A DNA stretch of 64,000 nt from Pseudarthrobacter phenanthrenivorans Sphe3 (GCF_000189535.1 NC_015145.1:2480001-2544000), one strand, 5' to 3'. Counted from the stretch's first letter, positions 19,489 through 29,165 are shown. The notes: generated by a model not told the origin, from the letters alone. Numbers and translations are program-made.

Positions 19489-20892
19489 ATGACGAGCCAA
19501 TCAACTGTAAGAACCCTGCTCATCCTCGGTGCTTCAGGGGACCTCACCGGACGGCTGCTCCTGCCGGGCCTGGCACGCCTGGCGGCCACGGGCCGTGCGG
19601 CAGGGCTGCGGCTCGTGGGGGCTGGTTCCGATCCCTGGACTCCGGAACAGTGGCGGGAGCGGGTGCACGAGTCCTTCGCGGCCGCCTCGGCTTCCGCCGG
19701 TCCCGAAGGAAAGGAAGCTCTCCAGTCCCTTGAGAAGGAGACGGTGTACCACCAGCTGGACGTGACCGCGGACGGGGCCCTGGCGGCACTCCTGGCCGCC
19801 CTCGACGGACCCACCGCAGTCTATTTCGCCCTCCCGCCCCGGATCAGCCAGCTGGCCTGCGAGGTTCTCCAGCCCGAACAGGTTCCGGCCGGCACCCGGC
19901 TGGTGATGGAGAAGCCCTTCGGGTCCAGTGAGGAATCCGCCCGTTCCCTGAACCAAACCCTGGTCCGGCTGGTCCCGGAAGACCACATCCACCGGGTGGA
20001 CCACTTCCTGGGCAAGGCCACCGTGCTGAACATCCTGGGCCTGCGCTTCGCCAACAACTTCCTGGAACCTGTGTGGGACCGGCACCATGTGGAGAAAGTG
20101 GAGATCATCTTTGACGAGGACCTTGCGCTGGAAGGGCGCGCCCGCTACTACGACAATGCCGGCGCCCTGCGCGACATGATCCAGAGCCACCTCCTTCAGA
20201 TCATGGCGCTGATGGCCATCGAACCTCCCGCCACCATCGGGGAACGGGACCTCCGCGACGCCATCTCCACGGTCCTGCGCGCCAGCAGCGTCCCGCTCCC
20301 GCATTCCGGTTCCACCCGGCGGGCACGTTACACCGCAGGTGCAGTAGGAGGGAAGGAAGTTCCGGATTATGCACAGGAGGAGGGGGTGGACGGAGGCCGC
20401 GGTACCGAGACCTTGGCAGAAATACGCGTGAACATCGATAACTGGCGCTGGAAGGGCGTGCCGTTCATCCTGCGCTCCGGCAAGGCGCTGGGTGTGAAGC
20501 GCAAGGAAGCCGTGGTGACCTTCCGCCCGGTTCCGCACCTCCCGCAGGGCTTCACCGGCGTCGACGCCCCCAACCAGCTCCGGATCGGCTTTGGGCCGGA
20601 CACGCTGGCCTTCGACATCGATGTCAACGGGCCCGGCAACATCTTCAGCCTGGGCCGCGTAACCCTGGACGCGGAGCTGAGTGCCTCCGAACTCCTCCCT
20701 TACGGCGAAGTCCTGGAGGGCGTACTCGCCGGAGATCCGCTGCTTTCCGTCCGTGGCGACACCGCGGAAGAGTGCTGGCGGATCGTGGAGCCGGTCCTCA
20801 GGGCCTGGCAGCAGGACGAGGTCCCCCTGGAGGAGTACGACGCCGGTTCGGCCGGGCCCGCGGGATGGCCCGGCAGTGCGGCCGGGCACTGA
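19489..20892 (+). CDS. Glucose-6-phosphate dehydrogenase-like protein (divergent paralogue)
   Basis: The 467-residue product has the NAD(P)-binding start LLILGASGDLTGRLLLPGL and a G6PD C-terminal domain (YYDNAGALRDMIQSHLLQIMALMAIEPP). The active-site motif reads RVDHFLGKATV, whereas the classic enzyme has RIDHYLGKETV, so Asp, His and Lys are kept but Glu is Ala and Tyr is Phe. It stands alone rather than beside tal, opcA or pgl, suggesting a second, specialised G6PD whose cofactor or sugar preference could differ. Divergent from ffh across 84 bp. Confidence 0.85.
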   Translation: MTSQSTVRTLLILGASGDLTGRLLLPGLARLAATGRAAGLRLVGAGSDPWTPEQWRERVHESFAAASASAGPEGKEALQSLEKETVYHQLDVTADGALAALLAALDGPTAVYFALPPRISQLACEVLQPEQVPAGTRLVMEKPFGSSEESARSLNQTLVRLVPEDHIHRVDHFLGKATVLNILGLRFANNFLEPVWDRHHVEKVEIIFDEDLALEGRARYYDNAGALRDMIQSHLLQIMALMAIEPPATIGERDLRDAISTVLRASSVPLPHSGSTRRARYTAGAVGGKEVPDYAQEEGVDGGRGTETLAEIRVNIDNWRWKGVPFILRSGKALGVKRKEAVVTFRPVPHLPQGFTGVDAPNQLRIGFGPDTLAFDIDVNGPGNIFSLGRVTLDAELSASELLPYGEVLEGVLAGDPLLSVRGDTAEECWRIVEPVLRAWQQDEVPLEEYDAGSAGPAGWPGSAAGH

Positions 20893-20936
20893 GGGAAAAA
20901 CAGCCGGGCGCCGAAAATCAGCAGGGCGCCGAAAAA

Positions 20937-20983
20937 CAGCAGGGCGGGCAGGGAACCTTCCGGTTACCCTGCCCGCCCTGCTG
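20937..20983. terminator. Bidirectional terminator G6PD-like / glnB
   Basis: A 17-bp perfect stem (20937-20953 with 20967-20983) capped by an AACC-TTCC-GGTT mini-stem. It lies between convergent genes. Upstream of it the motif CAGCAGGGCG(CC)GAAAA is repeated about three times, possibly remnants of stem duplication. Confidence 0.85.
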
Positions 20984-21005
20984 ATGTTGATGCTGTGTTG
21001 CTGTC

Positions 21006-21344
21006 CTAGATGGCGGCGACGCCGCGTTCGCCGGTGCGGACCCGCACCGCCTCGGAAACGTCCACCGTCCACACCTTGCCGTCACCTGCACGGCCGGTGT
21101 TCGAGCTGGCGATGATGACGTCCAGGATGTCATCGGCCTGTTCGTCCGTGGCCAGGACCTCCACCCGGATTTTTGGCAACAGGTCCACGTTGTACTCCGC
21201 TCCGCGGTACACCTCGGTGTAACCGCGCTGCCGGCCGTAACCGCTGGCCGCGCTGACCGTCAGACCCTGCACGCCATAGGCTTCCAGTCCTTCCCGGATG
21301 GCTTCGAGCTTTTCCGGCCTGACGATCGCAGTAATCAGTTTCAT
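21006..21344 (-). CDS. glnB: Nitrogen regulatory protein P-II
   Basis: Trimeric sensor of 2-oxoglutarate, ATP/ADP and nitrogen state. The 112-residue product has the full P-II sequence: MKLITAIVRPEKLEAIREGL, T-loop GYGRQRGYTEVYRGAEY with the modifiable Tyr51, and TGRAGDGKVWTVDV. It overlaps the amt stop by 4 bp, the conserved amtB-glnK pairing in which the P-II T-loop plugs the ammonium channel, so it is functionally GlnK-like. A glnD modification enzyme normally follows in relatives; here a terminator follows instead. Confidence 0.96.
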   Translation of the reverse strand: MKLITAIVRPEKLEAIREGLEAYGVQGLTVSAASGYGRQRGYTEVYRGAEYNVDLLPKIRVEVLATDEQADDILDVIIASSNTGRAGDGKVWTVDVSEAVRVRTGERGVAAI

Positions 21345-22711
21345 GCCCCCACACTTTCCTTACCTGTTGCTGATTCGGTCTTCTGCGCATCCGCAGTTGC
21401 TGCGGAAGCCGGTGCAGTGTCCGTCTGGGTCTTGCCGGTGATCATGTCGTGCAGCGGCTGGAAGCTTCCACCGTGTCCGCCCACACCGAACTCGTAGGCG
21501 GTCTCGGCGTGCAGGCTGAGGTCCACACCCACCGTTTCCTGTTCCTGCGAGACCCGGAAGCCCATGGTCTTGTGGATGGCGAAGGCGATGATCGCCGTCA
21601 GGATTGCCGAGTACGCGATGGCGATGCCGGCCGCTGCGAGCTGGGCCCACATCTGGGCCATGCCGCCGCCGTAGAAGAGGCCGCCGCCCACACCGTCAAC
21701 GGGCAGTGCGATGAAGCCCAGGGCCACGGTGCCGATGATGCCGGACACGAGGTGCACGCCGACGACGTCCAGTGAGTCATCAAAGCCCCAGCGGAACTTC
21801 AGGCCCACGGCCAGGGCGGAGGCAACGCCTGCCACGACGCCGAGGCCGAGCGCTCCGACCGGGCTGACGTTGGCGCAGGCCGGGGTGATGGCCACCAGGC
21901 CGGCAACTACACCGGAAGCGGCGCCGAGGGAGGTGGGGTGACCGTCACGGATGCGTTCGGTGACGAGCCAGCCGAGCATGGCGGCGGCCGGAGCGGCGAG
22001 CGTGTTGACCCAGATCAGGCCGCCCTGCTCGGCGGAAGAGGCAAGGCCGCCGTTGAAACCGAACCAGCCGAACCACAGCATCGCTGCACCGAGCATCACG
22101 AAGGGGATGTTGTGCGGGCGGTGGTTGGGGTCCTTGCCGAAGCCCTTGCGGTTGCCGATGATCAGGACCAGGATCAGTGCCGCCACACCTGCGTTGATGT
22201 GGACCACGGTGCCGCCAGCGAAGTCGATGGCCGGGCCGAGAGCCTGGCCGATCGCGCCGTCCTCACCGAAGAGGCCGCCACCCCACACCATGTAGGCAAG
22301 CGGGCAATACACGAGGGTCACCCACACGGGAACGAACACGGACCAGGCGCCGAACTTGGCGCGGTCAGCGATCGCGCCGCTGATCAGGGCCACCGTGATG
22401 ATGGCAAAGGTTGCACCGTAGCCCACGAGGATGAGGCCGTCGGGCGTCTCCGCCGTGTTGACTCCCTCAAGGCCAAAGCTCGCGAACGGGTTCCCCACGA
22501 TCTGCAGGAAGCCGTCACCGCCCGTCATGGAGTAGCCCCACAGTACCCACACAACGCTCACGATGCCGATGGAGATGAAGCTCATCATCATCATGTTCAG
22601 TGCTGCTTTGGCACGGGTCATGCCGCCGTAGAAAAATGCCAGGCCTGGTGTCATGAGCAGCACGAGCGCCGCCGCCACCATGAGCCATACGTGACCTGCG
22701 GTAAGTTCCAT
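21341..22711 (-). CDS. amt: Ammonium transporter
   Basis: Membrane channel for ammonium/ammonia. The 456-residue product begins with a hydrophobic segment and has about 11 membrane spans; family motifs include MTRAKAALNMMMMSF, DFAGGTVVHINAGVAALIL and FNGGLASSAEQGGLIWVNT. The cytoplasmic C-terminus (DLSLHAETAYEFGVGGHGG) is followed by a Thr/Ala-rich tail. GGAAGGA precedes the ATG. Cotranscribed with glnB. A periodic array resembling GlnR boxes lies 140-180 bp upstream. Confidence 0.96.
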   Translation of the reverse strand: MELTAGHVWLMVAAALVLLMTPGLAFFYGGMTRAKAALNMMMMSFISIGIVSVVWVLWGYSMTGGDGFLQIVGNPFASFGLEGVNTAETPDGLILVGYGATFAIITVALISGAIADRAKFGAWSVFVPVWVTLVYCPLAYMVWGGGLFGEDGAIGQALGPAIDFAGGTVVHINAGVAALILVLIIGNRKGFGKDPNHRPHNIPFVMLGAAMLWFGWFGFNGGLASSAEQGGLIWVNTLAAPAAAMLGWLVTERIRDGHPTSLGAASGVVAGLVAITPACANVSPVGALGLGVVAGVASALAVGLKFRWGFDDSLDVVGVHLVSGIIGTVALGFIALPVDGVGGGLFYGGGMAQMWAQLAAAGIAIAYSAILTAIIAFAIHKTMGFRVSQEQETVGVDLSLHAETAYEFGVGGHGGSFQPLHDMITGKTQTDTAPASAATADAQKTESATGKESVGA

Positions 22712-22850
22712 GGTGCACGTCCTTCCTCATCCAACTCCTGCGGATTCCTCCGCCTGCCAACGCCTTTTGCGTCCTGTAAAAAGTGTGTCGGCGGCGTGTT
22801 TCGCCCGGGGAGGATTTAGATTGCCGGGCTGTTACAACAACCTCTTGGAA

Positions 22851-22888
22851 GTAAATGGTGCATCTCCGGCTTGTTACGGTTATGTTTC
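22851..22888 (-). promoter_or_regulatory. Candidate GlnR-type box array upstream of amt-glnB
   Basis: On the minus strand four pentamers recur every 11 bp: GAAAC (22888-22884), GTAAC (22877-22873), GAGAT (22866-22862) and TTTAC (22855-22851). The actinobacterial GlnR operator as I know it alternates GTnAC and GaAAC with 6-bp spacers, so two elements match exactly and two partly. It also lies about 50 bp before the divergent MFS gene, which could share the control. Confidence 0.55.
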
Positions 22889-22937
22889 ACCCCTCCCGCC
22901 GACGCCCGGCAGGCACGTATGCAAGGACCACTGGACC

Positions 22938-24179
22938 ATGACGGCAGAACCCCGCGTGAGCCGCGCCACATCAAGGATTTTTTCGATGCTCCGACCTGGC
23001 GGGCAGAAGCTGCCGCGCGATATCAAGGTGATGCTGGCGGCGGCGTTCCTCATTGCCCTTGGATTCGGGCTTGTTGCACCCGTGTTGCCGCAATTCGCCA
23101 CGACCTTCGGCGTGGGAAACACCGAGGCATCCGTGATCGTGGCCATCTTCGCGTTCATGCGGCTGGTCTTCGCACCCGCGGGCGGGGCGCTGATCGGCCG
23201 GCTGGGCGAACGTCCGGTCTACGTGGCGGGCCTGCTGATCGTGGCCGCCTCCACGGCAGCCTGCGCCTTCGCCCAGGATTATTGGCAGCTGCTGCTCTTC
23301 CGCGGGCTGGGCGGAGCCGGATCGGTGATGTTCACGGTGGCGTCCATGGCGCTTGTGGTCAGGCTGGCGCCGCCTGAGAGCCGGGGCAGGGTTTCAGGCG
23401 CCTACGCCTCCGCCTTCCTGGTCGGAAACGTGTGCGGCCCGATCGTTGGCGGACTGCTGGCCGGTTTCGGCCTCCGTGTCCCGTTCCTGGCGTACGCGGC
23501 TGCCCTGGTGGTGGCCGCCGTCGTGGTCCAGACGCAGCTGAGCCACCAGCGCCGGGGCAGCGGGGAGAAGCAGGACCGCGCCCCGGACATGCCGCTGCGC
23601 GAGGCGCTCGGCATGGGCACCTACCGGACGGCCCTGATGTCGAGTTTCGTGAACGGCTGGGCTACTTTCGGGGTCCGGATGGCCACCGTTCCGCTGTTCG
23701 CCGTCGCCGCGCTCGGTTCCGGACCGGAAGCGGCGGGCTTCGCGCTGGCGGTCTTCGCCGCCGGAAATGCCGCCGCCCTGACATTCTCCGGCCGGCTCGC
23801 GGACAGCCTGGGCAGAAAGCCGATGATGGTTGCCGGACTCCTCGTGGCCGGAGCCTCCACCGCGGCCATCGGCTTCACATCCGGGCTGGGGTGGTTCCTG
23901 GCGGCTTCGGCCCTGGCGGGCGTCGGGTCCGGCCTCTTCGGCCCCGCCCTGCAGGCATCGGTGGCCGACGTGATCGGCAATGAACGGTCCGGCGGCAAGG
24001 TGCTGGCCGTGTACCAGATGACGTCCGACGTCGGCGCGATCGTGGGCCCCGTCCTGGCAGGCCTGCTGGCCGACCGGCTTGGCTACGGCTGGGCCTTCGG
24101 AGTTACCGGCGGGATCATGGTGGTGGCCGCTGCCGGCTGGCTGGCCGCCCGTGAGACGCTGCGGACTGCCCGGCCCTGA
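22938..24179 (+). CDS. MFS transporter (drug-efflux-like)
   Basis: The 413-residue product has about 12 hydrophobic spans. The major-facilitator loop motifs are GRLGERPVYVAG after span 2 and GRLADSLGRKPMMV after span 8, with GPIVGGLLAGFG in the span-5 region, as in DHA1-type multidrug exporters. The ATG at 22938 has AAGGA upstream; the frame is open further 5' but that part is unlike a transporter. Substrate unknown. It converges on ftsY with a 10-bp gap. Confidence 0.85.
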   Translation: MTAEPRVSRATSRIFSMLRPGGQKLPRDIKVMLAAAFLIALGFGLVAPVLPQFATTFGVGNTEASVIVAIFAFMRLVFAPAGGALIGRLGERPVYVAGLLIVAASTAACAFAQDYWQLLLFRGLGGAGSVMFTVASMALVVRLAPPESRGRVSGAYASAFLVGNVCGPIVGGLLAGFGLRVPFLAYAAALVVAAVVVQTQLSHQRRGSGEKQDRAPDMPLREALGMGTYRTALMSSFVNGWATFGVRMATVPLFAVAALGSGPEAAGFALAVFAAGNAAALTFSGRLADSLGRKPMMVAGLLVAGASTAAIGFTSGLGWFLAASALAGVGSGLFGPALQASVADVIGNERSGGKVLAVYQMTSDVGAIVGPVLAGLLADRLGYGWAFGVTGGIMVVAAAGWLAARETLRTARP

Positions 24180-24189
24180 TCCCCCAGGG

Positions 24190-25398
24190 CTAGTTCAGCA
24201 GTGCGTCGACAAATCCCTCTGCCTCGAACGGAGCGAGGTCGTCCGCGCCTTCTCCCAGCCCGATCAGTTTCACCGGAACACCGAGCGTTTTCTGGATGGC
24301 CACGACGATGCCGCCCTTGGCGGTTCCGTCCAGCTTGGTGAGGACGATTCCGGTGATGTTGACGACTTCCGAGAAGACCCTGGCCTGGTTCAGGCCGTTC
24401 TGGCCGGTGGTGGCATCGAGCACCAGGAGGACCTCGTCCACCTCCGCCAGCTTCTCGATGACGCGCTTGACCTTGCCCAGCTCGTCCATGAGGCCCACCT
24501 TGTTCTGGAGGCGGCCGGCGGTGTCGATCATGACCACGTCCACTTCCTGGTCGATGCCGGCCTTGACCGCTTCATAGGCAACGGAGGCGGGATCGGCGCC
24601 GTCGATATCCGACTTCACCGTGGGGACGCCCACGCGCTGGCCCCACGTTGCCAGCTGCTCGGCTGCGGCTGCGCGGAAGGTGTCCGCCGCGCCCAGCAGG
24701 ACATCCTTGTCCTCAGCCACCAGGACCCGGGCGAGCTTGCCAACGGTGGTGGTTTTTCCCACGCCGTTGACGCCCACCACCATCATGACTGCAGGCTTGT
24801 CGGCGTGGCGCTGGACGTTCAGGGTACGGTCCATGGTGGGGTCCACAAGCTTGATCAGTTCCTCGCGAAGGAGCTCCTTGACCTGCTCCGGGCTCCGGGT
24901 GCCCAGCACCTTGACCCTTTCACGGAGGGCATCCACGAGCTGCATGGTGGGCTCGGTGCCAAGGTCTGCCAGCAGGAGGGTCTCCTCCACCTCGTCCCAG
25001 ACGTCCTCGTCAATCCTGTCGCTGGAAAGCAGCGCCAGCAGGCCCTTGCCCATGATGTTGTTGGAACGGACCAGCCGTTCGCGGAGGCGGACCAGCCGGC
25101 CGGCCACAGGCAGCGGGGTTTCCACGGGGATGGTTTCCAGGCCGGCCGCCGTATCGGGGACCTCGGTGGTCTCCAGCTCCGCCAGGTCAACGCCGTCCTG
25201 CGCCGTCCGGTCCCCCGCCTCGACGGGCCGGTCTGCCACGAGGGTGCTGCCCCCGCGCGGCAGTTCGGGGTCGTTGGCGTCGCGGGTGCCCTCGTACCGG
25301 TTGATGTTCTTCCGGGTCTTCATGAAGACCGGAATCAGCCCGCCGATAACCACCAGGGCAGCAAGAATGGACAGGAGTATGGGAAGGATGTCATTCAC
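24190..25398 (-). CDS. ftsY: Signal recognition particle receptor FtsY
   Basis: Docks SRP-ribosome complexes at the membrane. The 402-residue product starts with a membrane segment (about 3-26), then a short acidic linker and the NG domain: MMVVGVNGVGKTTTVGKLARVL, DTAGRLQNKVGLMDEL, TKLDGTAKGG and GLGEGADDLAPF. The N-terminal true membrane anchor is typical of high-GC Gram-positives. It lies 75 bp downstream of smc on the same strand, a conserved smc-ftsY pair. Confidence 0.97.
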   Translation of the reverse strand: MNDILPILLSILAALVVIGGLIPVFMKTRKNINRYEGTRDANDPELPRGGSTLVADRPVEAGDRTAQDGVDLAELETTEVPDTAAGLETIPVETPLPVAGRLVRLRERLVRSNNIMGKGLLALLSSDRIDEDVWDEVEETLLLADLGTEPTMQLVDALRERVKVLGTRSPEQVKELLREELIKLVDPTMDRTLNVQRHADKPAVMMVVGVNGVGKTTTVGKLARVLVAEDKDVLLGAADTFRAAAAEQLATWGQRVGVPTVKSDIDGADPASVAYEAVKAGIDQEVDVVMIDTAGRLQNKVGLMDELGKVKRVIEKLAEVDEVLLVLDATTGQNGLNQARVFSEVVNITGIVLTKLDGTAKGGIVVAIQKTLGVPVKLIGLGEGADDLAPFEAEGFVDALLN

Positions 25399-25473
25399 TC
25401 CCCTAGCTTCTCATACGGGCACGGGCCGTTTCCGTGGTGGGGGGACCGTTGACCTGCCGTTACATCCGGCGGG

Positions 25474-28400
25474 TCATACCTCGGCGCCGAGCCGCTGGCT
25501 GATCACCGTGGAGACGCCGTCTCCGCGCATGGTTACCCCGTAGAGCGCGTCCGCAACTTCCATGGTGCGTTTCTGGTGGGTGATGACAATGAGCTGGCTG
25601 GATTCACGCAGCTCCTCGAAGATGGTGATGAGCCGGCCCAGGTTGGTGTCGTCAAGGGCAGCCTCCACCTCGTCCATGACGTAGAACGGCGAGGGCCGTG
25701 CCTTGAAGATTGCCACCAGCAGCGCCACGGCGGTCAGCGAGCGTTCTCCTCCGGACAGGAGCGAAAGCCGCTTGATCTTCTTCCCGGCGGGGCGGGCCTC
25801 CACCTCGATGCCGGTAGTGAGCATGTCCGCCGGATCGGTGAGGACCAGCCTCCCTTCCCCGCCGGGGAACAGCCGCTCGAACACCCGGACGAACTGGGCC
25901 TGGGTGTCCTCGAAGGCCTCCGTGAAGACGCGCTGAACGCGGTCATCCACTTCCTTGATGATGTCCAGGAGGTCCTTCCTGCTGGCCTTGAGGTCCTCGA
26001 GCTGGGTGCTCAGGAACTGGTGGCGTTCTTCAAGCGCCGCGAATTCCTCCAGCGCCAGCGGGTTGACCCGGCCCAGGCTGGCCAGGTCCCGTTCCGCCTT
26101 GCGCAGCCGTTTCTCCTGTTCTTCCCTGACGTACGGCTTTCCTTCGACGATGTCAGCCCCGGTGTTGTCCACCGGCGCGCGCAGGGCCGCCCACTTGTCC
26201 CCACTGTCCCCGGCAGGCACGGGAACGGGAACATCCGGGCCGAACTCGGCCACCAGGGCATCCGGTGTTATGCCCAACTCGTCGATGGACCGGCCCTCCA
26301 GCGCTTCGATCCGCGCCTGCTGCTGTGCCCGGGCGAGTTCGTCACGGTGGACGTTGTCGGTGAGGTCCGCAAGTTCCCGGGCCAGCAACTCGTTGGCGGT
26401 CCGGATTTCGGCGAGCGCCTGGTCGCGCTTCTCGCGGTTCTCTTCGGCAAGATCGCGTTCGTGGCGTGCCAGGTCTACGGACTGGTCCACGTACTGCAGT
26501 GACAGGCCGACGGCAGCCGAGACGGCGGCTGCCCGCCGCGCCTGGCTGCGGCGTACGCGGGCACGTTCAGCCGCTTCCTCGCGCGCCCTGCGTTCTGCTG
26601 CCGCTGCCCGTTCCAGCGACGCGGCACGGTTGCGGGTTGCCGAGAGCTGTTCTTCGGCGCTGCGCAGTGACAGCCGTGCCTCCACCTCTGCGGAACGCGC
26701 GTTGGCTGCGGCGCTGGCCAATGCGTCGCGGTGTTCCGTCGAGGGCTCCTGCTCCAGCGGCGCCTCCTGCGCCGCCGCCAACCGGGCGGCCACCGCAGCG
26801 AGGGCCTCCTGCTCCGCCACCACGTTGTCCTCTGCCCTGGCGAGGGAGGCTGCCAGGCGTTCGCTCTCGCCGACGGCGCTGCGGAGCACGGAATTCAGGT
26901 GGCCGAGCCGTTCGGCCACGGCAGCGAGCCTGGCGTCCGATTCATGCAGCCGGTCCAGGGCGGCGTCGGCCTGCTCCTGCACTTCGCCCCGCCTCGCTTC
27001 TGCGCCGGCCAGGGCGAACCTGTTCCGGTCCAGACCTGCCGTGACCGCGGCAAGCTGGCTCTCGGCGTCGTCCACTGCGGCCTGCACCTCAAGGAGCGAA
27101 GGCGCCTTGGCGGATCCGCCCGTGACCGACAGTGCCGTGAAGACATCACCGGCAGCGGTGACGGCGGTCAGCTCCGGATGTTCGGCCACCAGGGCGGACG
27201 CGGCCTGGATGTCGGGGACGACGGCGGCGCCGGCCAGGAGGCGGGCCACCAGCTGGGCGGCCGGGCCATCGCAGCTGACGAGGTCCCTGGCCCACAGCGC
27301 GCCCTTCGGCAGATCCATCCCAGCGCCTGCAAGCCCATCCCCGGCGGGCACTGATGCGAGGAGCAACGCGGCCCGGCCGGCGTCGTCATCCTTGAGCAGC
27401 TGGAGCACGGCGGCGGCAGTCGCCGCGTCCTTCACCAGGACGGCTTCGGAAGCTTCGCCCAGTGCCGCGGCAACAGCGGTTTCCCAGCCCGATTCGACTG
27501 TCAGGCCTGACGCGAGGGTGCCCTGGACTCCGTCCAGATGTGACTGCAGGGCGTGCCTGGCCCCGTTCTTTCGCTCGAGGCCCAGCTTCAGGGCATCCCG
27601 CCGCGCCACCAATGCGTCACGTTTGCGGATTCCCTCGCTGACGGCGGCTTGAAGCCCGGCGATCTCCTCGAGCACCGTATCCAGCGCTTCGCTGGCGGCC
27701 TCGTAGTCGGCGTCGAGGCTTTCCTCGCCCTCCTCCACTCCGGCCACCTGGTTCTCCAGTGCCGTGAATTCGGCCTGGGCACGGGCCCTTCGCTCGGTGC
27801 CGGCGGCCAGGGATTCCCGGAGCCTTCCCAGTTCGGCCTGGGCCGATTCCACCCGGGACCTTGCCGCTGCCACCTGCCCGGCAAGCTTGGCCAGACCTTC
27901 GCGCCGGTCCGCTGCGGCCCTCAGTTCGGCTGTCAGCCTCTTGTCCTCTGCGAGCGCAGCCCGCTCCGCCTCGGCCTTCCGGGCACTCGCCCCCGCCAGG
28001 GCTTCCCGACGTTCAAGGATGCTGCGCTCAAGTTCGGCAAGTTCTTCCCGGACCCTGGCTGCCTGCCGCTCCAGCTGTTCGGGGTCCCGCCCTGAGGGTG
28101 GTGCTTCCGCTGAACCGAGGAGGCGGCCGCGTTCCTGGGCCAGCGATCCCAGGGAACGCAACCGTTCCCTGGTGGCCGACAGGCGGTACCAGGTGTCCCT
28201 TGCCGCGTTCAGCTGGGGGGTAGCCTCGGCTGCCAGCTGCTCCAGGGCGGCCTGCTCCCGCCGGCCCGCTTCCAGCTGCTGGCCTGCCTGGGTACGCCGT
28301 TCCTTCAAGGCAGCCTCGTCCGCCACATCCTGTTCCAGGGCCAGCTGGAGCTGGACGAGGTCATCGGCCAGCAGGCGTGCGCGGGCGTCGCGGACGTCGA

Positions 28401-29058
28401 ACTGGACCCGCTGGGCGCGGCGCGCCACTTCGGCCTGTTTGCCCAATGGCGTGAGCTGGCGCCGGATCTCCCCCGTCAGGTCTGTCAGGCGCTGCAGGTT
28501 GGCCTGCATGGCCTCCAGCTTGCGTACGGTCCGTTCCTTGCGGCGGCGGTGCTTCAGGATGCCGGCAGCTTCCTCGATGAAGCCCCGGCGGTCCTCCGGG
28601 GTGGCGTGCAGGACACGGTCCAGCTGGCCTTGGCCCACGATGACGTGCATCTCCCGGCCCAGGCCCGAATCGGAGAGGAGTTCCTGGATGTCCAGCAGCC
28701 GGCAGCCGGCACCGTTGATTGCGTATTCGGAGCCGCCGGTGCGGAACAGGGTCCGGGAAATGGTGACTTCGCTGTACTCGATGGGCAGGGCGCCGTCAGA
28801 GTTGTCAATGGTCAGCGAGACGTGGGCCCTGCCGAGCGGCGGGCGGCCGGACGTGCCGGCGAAGATGACGTCCTCCATCTTGCCGCCACGAAGCGTCTTG
28901 GCGCCCTGCTCCCCCATGACCCAGGCGAGGGCATCCACGACGTTGGACTTCCCGGAGCCGTTGGGACCAACAACGGCAGTGACGCCCGGCTCGAAGTTGA
29001 AGGTAGTGGCGGACGCGAATGACTTGAACCCCCGGACGGTCAGGCTTTTGAGGTGCAA
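25474..29058 (-). CDS. smc: Chromosome segregation protein SMC
   Basis: Long condensin ATPase that loops and organises the chromosome with ScpA/ScpB. The 1194-residue product has the N-terminal Walker A VVGPNGSGKSNVVDALAWV, two long Ala/Glu/Arg-rich coiled coils (about 170-500 and 660-1000), a hinge around 505-650, and the C-terminal signature LSGGERSLTAVALLVAIF followed by Walker B PFYVMDEVEAALDDTN. The coils give long spurious antisense frames. Probably cotranscribed with ftsY. Confidence 0.97.
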   Translation of the reverse strand: MHLKSLTVRGFKSFASATTFNFEPGVTAVVGPNGSGKSNVVDALAWVMGEQGAKTLRGGKMEDVIFAGTSGRPPLGRAHVSLTIDNSDGALPIEYSEVTISRTLFRTGGSEYAINGAGCRLLDIQELLSDSGLGREMHVIVGQGQLDRVLHATPEDRRGFIEEAAGILKHRRRKERTVRKLEAMQANLQRLTDLTGEIRRQLTPLGKQAEVARRAQRVQFDVRDARARLLADDLVQLQLALEQDVADEAALKERRTQAGQQLEAGRREQAALEQLAAEATPQLNAARDTWYRLSATRERLRSLGSLAQERGRLLGSAEAPPSGRDPEQLERQAARVREELAELERSILERREALAGASARKAEAERAALAEDKRLTAELRAAADRREGLAKLAGQVAAARSRVESAQAELGRLRESLAAGTERRARAQAEFTALENQVAGVEEGEESLDADYEAASEALDTVLEEIAGLQAAVSEGIRKRDALVARRDALKLGLERKNGARHALQSHLDGVQGTLASGLTVESGWETAVAAALGEASEAVLVKDAATAAAVLQLLKDDDAGRAALLLASVPAGDGLAGAGMDLPKGALWARDLVSCDGPAAQLVARLLAGAAVVPDIQAASALVAEHPELTAVTAAGDVFTALSVTGGSAKAPSLLEVQAAVDDAESQLAAVTAGLDRNRFALAGAEARRGEVQEQADAALDRLHESDARLAAVAERLGHLNSVLRSAVGESERLAASLARAEDNVVAEQEALAAVAARLAAAQEAPLEQEPSTEHRDALASAAANARSAEVEARLSLRSAEEQLSATRNRAASLERAAAAERRAREEAAERARVRRSQARRAAAVSAAVGLSLQYVDQSVDLARHERDLAEENREKRDQALAEIRTANELLARELADLTDNVHRDELARAQQQARIEALEGRSIDELGITPDALVAEFGPDVPVPVPAGDSGDKWAALRAPVDNTGADIVEGKPYVREEQEKRLRKAERDLASLGRVNPLALEEFAALEERHQFLSTQLEDLKASRKDLLDIIKEVDDRVQRVFTEAFEDTQAQFVRVFERLFPGGEGRLVLTDPADMLTTGIEVEARPAGKKIKRLSLLSGGERSLTAVALLVAIFKARPSPFYVMDEVEAALDDTNLGRLITIFEELRESSQLIVITHQKRTMEVADALYGVTMRGDGVSTVISQRLGAEV

Positions 29059-29165
29059 GGCTTCTTGGATCTCCTGAGTTGCTGCTGCGGCTGCTTCGCT
29101 GTCCTCAATCTACTGGGTGGCAGCGCAAACTCCGGGATTCCCGCGGTTTTTCCCTGTCCCGGGCA

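Noticed and set aside
25955..27652. A 565-residue frame antisense to smc
   Set aside because: Ser/Arg/Ala-rich composition typical of GC-rich antisense of a coiled-coil gene; no motif and no ribosome binding site.
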